From JAAFHB01 sp037133495 (GTDB lineage: Bacteria > Bacteroidota > Bacteroidia > Bacteroidales > Prolixibacteraceae): DNA of 8,108 nucleotides. Shown here one piece after another: positions 7,168 through 8,108 of the stretch. The notes under the pieces are model-generated. The model was not told where the DNA came from. It did not search any database and was given only the letters and a program-made list of their open reading frames with translations. The position numbers and the translations under genes are program-made. The stretch's first letter is position 1; each line of letters opens with the position of its first letter. The DNA is taken from positions 1 through 8,108 of the forward strand of contig JBAXOA010000163.1 in assembly GCA_037133495.1 (NCBI GenBank), in the 5' to 3' direction.

Positions 7168-7629
7168 TTGACTGGAGTTAGCGAGCGAGCGATAGTGCGA
7201 TGGATCGAGCAAGGGACTGAGCGAAAAAGGGACGTGGTCAGTGCTGAAATGGCTTCTGTTGATGCTGAAATGGCATTTGCCAGTGCTGAAATGGAATCTG
7301 TCAGTGCTGAAATGGCTTCTGTCGATGCTGAAATGGCATCTGTCGATGCTGAAATGGCATCTGTTAGTGCTGAAATGGCTTCTGTCAGTGCTGAAATGGA
7401 ATCTGTCAATGCTGAAATGGCATCTGTTAGTGCTGAAATGGAATCTGTCAGTACTGAAATGGAATCTGTCAATGCTGAAATGGCATCTGTCAGTGCTGAA
7501 ATGGAATCTGTCGATGCTGAAATAGCATCTGCAGGTGCTGAAATGAAACGCTTGATCGAAGGGCGTGTAAATCAAATGGTGCTAGGTGCTGCTGTCCCAC
7601 AAAAAAACACAGCTACCCTAAAAGGATAA
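7168..7629 (+). CDS. Doubtful ORF with heptad repeats (AEMxSVx)n
   Basis: A 153-codon frame starts at TTG (7168), or GTG (7195), 15 bases after the membrane-protein stop and in the same frame. After a 24-residue lead (SERAIVRWIEQGTERKRDVV) it consists of 14 heptads of type SAEMASV, DAEMASV or SAEMESV, with Met and Val at a/d spacing as in a coiled coil, and a tail EMKRLIEGRVNQMVLGAAVPQK. Against a real gene: no ATG before the repeats, no promoter or ribosome site seen, comparably open frames on the opposite strand, and a stop codon that falls within the loop of a terminator hairpin. For it: the clean heptad pattern, and its immediate position after, and in frame with, an upstream gene. It may be non-coding repeat DNA, a readthrough extension of the upstream protein, or a small coiled-coil protein. 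Confidence 0.25.
   Translation: MTGVSERAIVRWIEQGTERKRDVVSAEMASVDAEMAFASAEMESVSAEMASVDAEMASVDAEMASVSAEMASVSAEMESVNAEMASVSAEMESVSTEMESVNAEMASVSAEMESVDAEIASAGAEMKRLIEGRVNQMVLGAAVPQKNTATLKG
7240..7551. repeat. Degenerate 21-bp tandem repeat array (14 full units plus a partial one)
   Basis: The unit is (AGT/GAT/AAT)-GCTGAAATG-G(CA/CT/AA)-TCTGT(C/T). Full units start at 7240 and every 21 bases to 7533, with a partial fifteenth to about 7551. No insertion or deletion occurs in the array; differences are point changes at a few fixed positions (first codon AGT, GAT, AAT or GGT; GCA, GCT or GAA; GTT or GTC). A higher-order duplication is visible: units 8-10 (7387-7449) and 11-13 (7450-7512) are 63-bp blocks that differ at only two bases. 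This indicates growth by unequal exchange or slippage of multi-unit blocks. The array begins about 90 bases after the membrane-protein stop, behind a G-rich lead containing GCGAGCGAGCGA (7180-7191). Confidence 0.9.
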
Positions 7630-7643
7630 CTGTGTTTTCGTGG
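7597..7643 (-). terminator. Strong hairpin terminator of the small Gly-rich protein gene, possibly bidirectional
   Basis: AAAACACAG (7604-7612) pairs with CTGTGTTTT (7630-7638), and CCAC (7597-7600) with GTGG (7640-7643). The 17-base loop can fold further through CCT/AGG. Read leftward, the 9-bp stem runs into seven Ts (7607-7601), as in a Rho-independent terminator, 25 bases past the stop of the leftward gene at 7668. Read rightward only four Ts are present, but it is also the only visible terminator for the rightward membrane-protein transcript, which would then include the repeat array. Confidence 0.75.
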
Positions 7644-7667
7644 CTTTAAGCCTATACTTTACCAGAC

Positions 7668-7907
7668 TTATTCTACCTCGTTCTCCGGACGTGCAACATA
7701 CACTTTACGGGCAGCATAAGCTACTGCAAGGGTAAGCAGGATAAATGTGCCGTTGCCAACTGGAGCGCCTGCACCAGCGCCGATTCTTCCGCCACCAACG
7801 CCGCCACCACCATTTTGCTGGCCGGCATGAGGTTGTGCATTAAGACTTACGGCAGTTGAAAATACCAGGAAAGCGGTAAGGAAACTATATTGAAGTACTT
7901 TTTTCAT
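7668..7907 (-). CDS. Small exported Gly-rich protein with C-terminal membrane helix (sorting-tail-like)
   Basis: The product has 79 residues. A signal peptide covers about 1-24 (MKK, hydrophobic core, SLNAQ). A short Gly-rich linker follows (QQNGGGGVGGGRIGAGAG), then APVGNGT, a hydrophobic helix FILLTLAVAYAARKVY (about 55-70), and a charged tail ARPENEVE. The order short motif, membrane helix, basic residues resembles C-terminal sorting tails of exosortase type and, in Bacteroidota, the small proteins with PID-CTERM-like ends. The match is by layout and not an exact motif, since PVGNGT replaces the usual PIDGG-like sequence. The gene lies 41 bases downstream of a T9SS cargo gene on the same strand without a promoter box in the gap, so co-transcription is likely. 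A strong terminator follows. Function is unknown. Confidence 0.7.
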   Translation of the reverse strand: MKKVLQYSFLTAFLVFSTAVSLNAQPHAGQQNGGGGVGGGRIGAGAGAPVGNGTFILLTLAVAYAARKVYVARPENEVE

Positions 7908-7948
7908 ATTTCTGATTTTTAAATATTTTATGATTCAGGTTTCCCGGT

Positions 7949-8108
7949 TTATTGAACAACTACCATTTTACGTGTAAGTGAAGTTTTGCCTGTTACTACT
8001 CTTACCAGGAAAACGCCGTTTGACGAAGTACGTAAGGTTGTTTCGCCCGCGTTGAGTGTTGAAGTTGCAAGCAGCTGCCCCGAAACGGAATACAAATAAA
8101 CAGTACCG
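7949..8108 (-). CDS. C-terminal end of a T9SS cargo protein (type A sorting domain), N-terminus beyond window
   Basis: Only the last 52 codons lie in the window. They read as a type A T9SS C-terminal sorting domain: VYLYSVSGQLL, a turn, then GVFLVRVVTGKTSLTRKMVV and a terminal VQ. Strand-turn-strand pattern, the G-V-F-L-V-R-V block and the closing K-M-V-V-V are diagnostic. Known of the family: the domain targets a signal-peptide-bearing protein through the T9SS, where PorU removes it and the cargo is attached to the cell surface or released. The nature of the cargo cannot be told from this fragment. Confidence 0.85.
   Translation of the reverse strand, partial: GTVYLYSVSGQLLATSTLNAGETTLRTSSNGVFLVRVVTGKTSLTRKMVVVQ

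Noticed and set aside
7143..7472. Leftward ORF with Ile/Leu heptads across the repeat array
   Set aside because: It begins at a TTG inside the array, with no ATG or signal upstream, and overlaps the end of the membrane-protein gene antisense. Its coiled-coil look is noted as a finding, not as a gene.
7241..7525. Rightward ORF rich in LKWHLS units
   Set aside because: It is the out-of-frame reading of the repeat array, Trp/Leu-rich, with no independent start signal.
7240..7551. CRISPR array
   Set aside because: The 21-bp units are directly contiguous without unique spacers.
7123..7575. Leftward ORF rich in HFSTDR units
   Set aside because: It is another frame of the same 21-bp repeats, starting at TTG, with Phe/His/Cys-rich composition unlike a folded protein.

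Overview
The window looks like chromosomal DNA of a Bacteroidota bacterium, probably Bacteroidales-like. The evidence is a PorQ homologue of the type IX secretion system (T9SS), a protein ending in a T9SS C-terminal sorting domain, a head-GIN (DUF2807) lipoprotein, promoter boxes of the Bacteroidota type (TTG, about 18 to 20 bases, TAnnTTTG), and no Shine-Dalgarno dependence at the starts. Nothing indicates a phage, plasmid or insertion sequence. No tRNA, rRNA or CRISPR array was seen.

Layout, left to right. The first 5141 bases read leftward: the 5' three quarters of porQ (GTG start, cut by the window edge), a DUF2807/GIN lipoprotein with its own promoter and terminator, and a large secreted glycoside hydrolase family 38 (alpha-mannosidase-like) enzyme. 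A 298-base divergent intergenic region with several small palindromes separates these from a rightward gene. That gene encodes a membrane protein of unknown function, with a long basic His/Arg-rich N-terminus containing a 68-residue tandem duplication, followed by about seven membrane segments. Directly after its stop lies a degenerate 21-bp tandem repeat array of 14 full units. It is open in several frames on both strands and sits in frame with the membrane protein beyond its TGA. A strong hairpin terminator closes this interval. The right end again reads leftward: the tail of a T9SS cargo protein followed by a small Gly-rich protein with a signal peptide and a C-terminal membrane helix.

How the parts relate. 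PorQ belongs to the outer-membrane machinery that processes T9SS cargo, and the right-edge gene encodes such a cargo, but they are about 7 kb apart and need not be co-regulated. The GH38 enzyme, the GIN lipoprotein and porQ share a strand but appear to be separate transcription units, at least for the GIN gene. No SusC/SusD pair is visible, so the GH38 gene is not shown to be part of a polysaccharide utilisation locus. The least explained parts are the duplicated basic N-terminus of the membrane protein and the 21-bp repeat array behind it.
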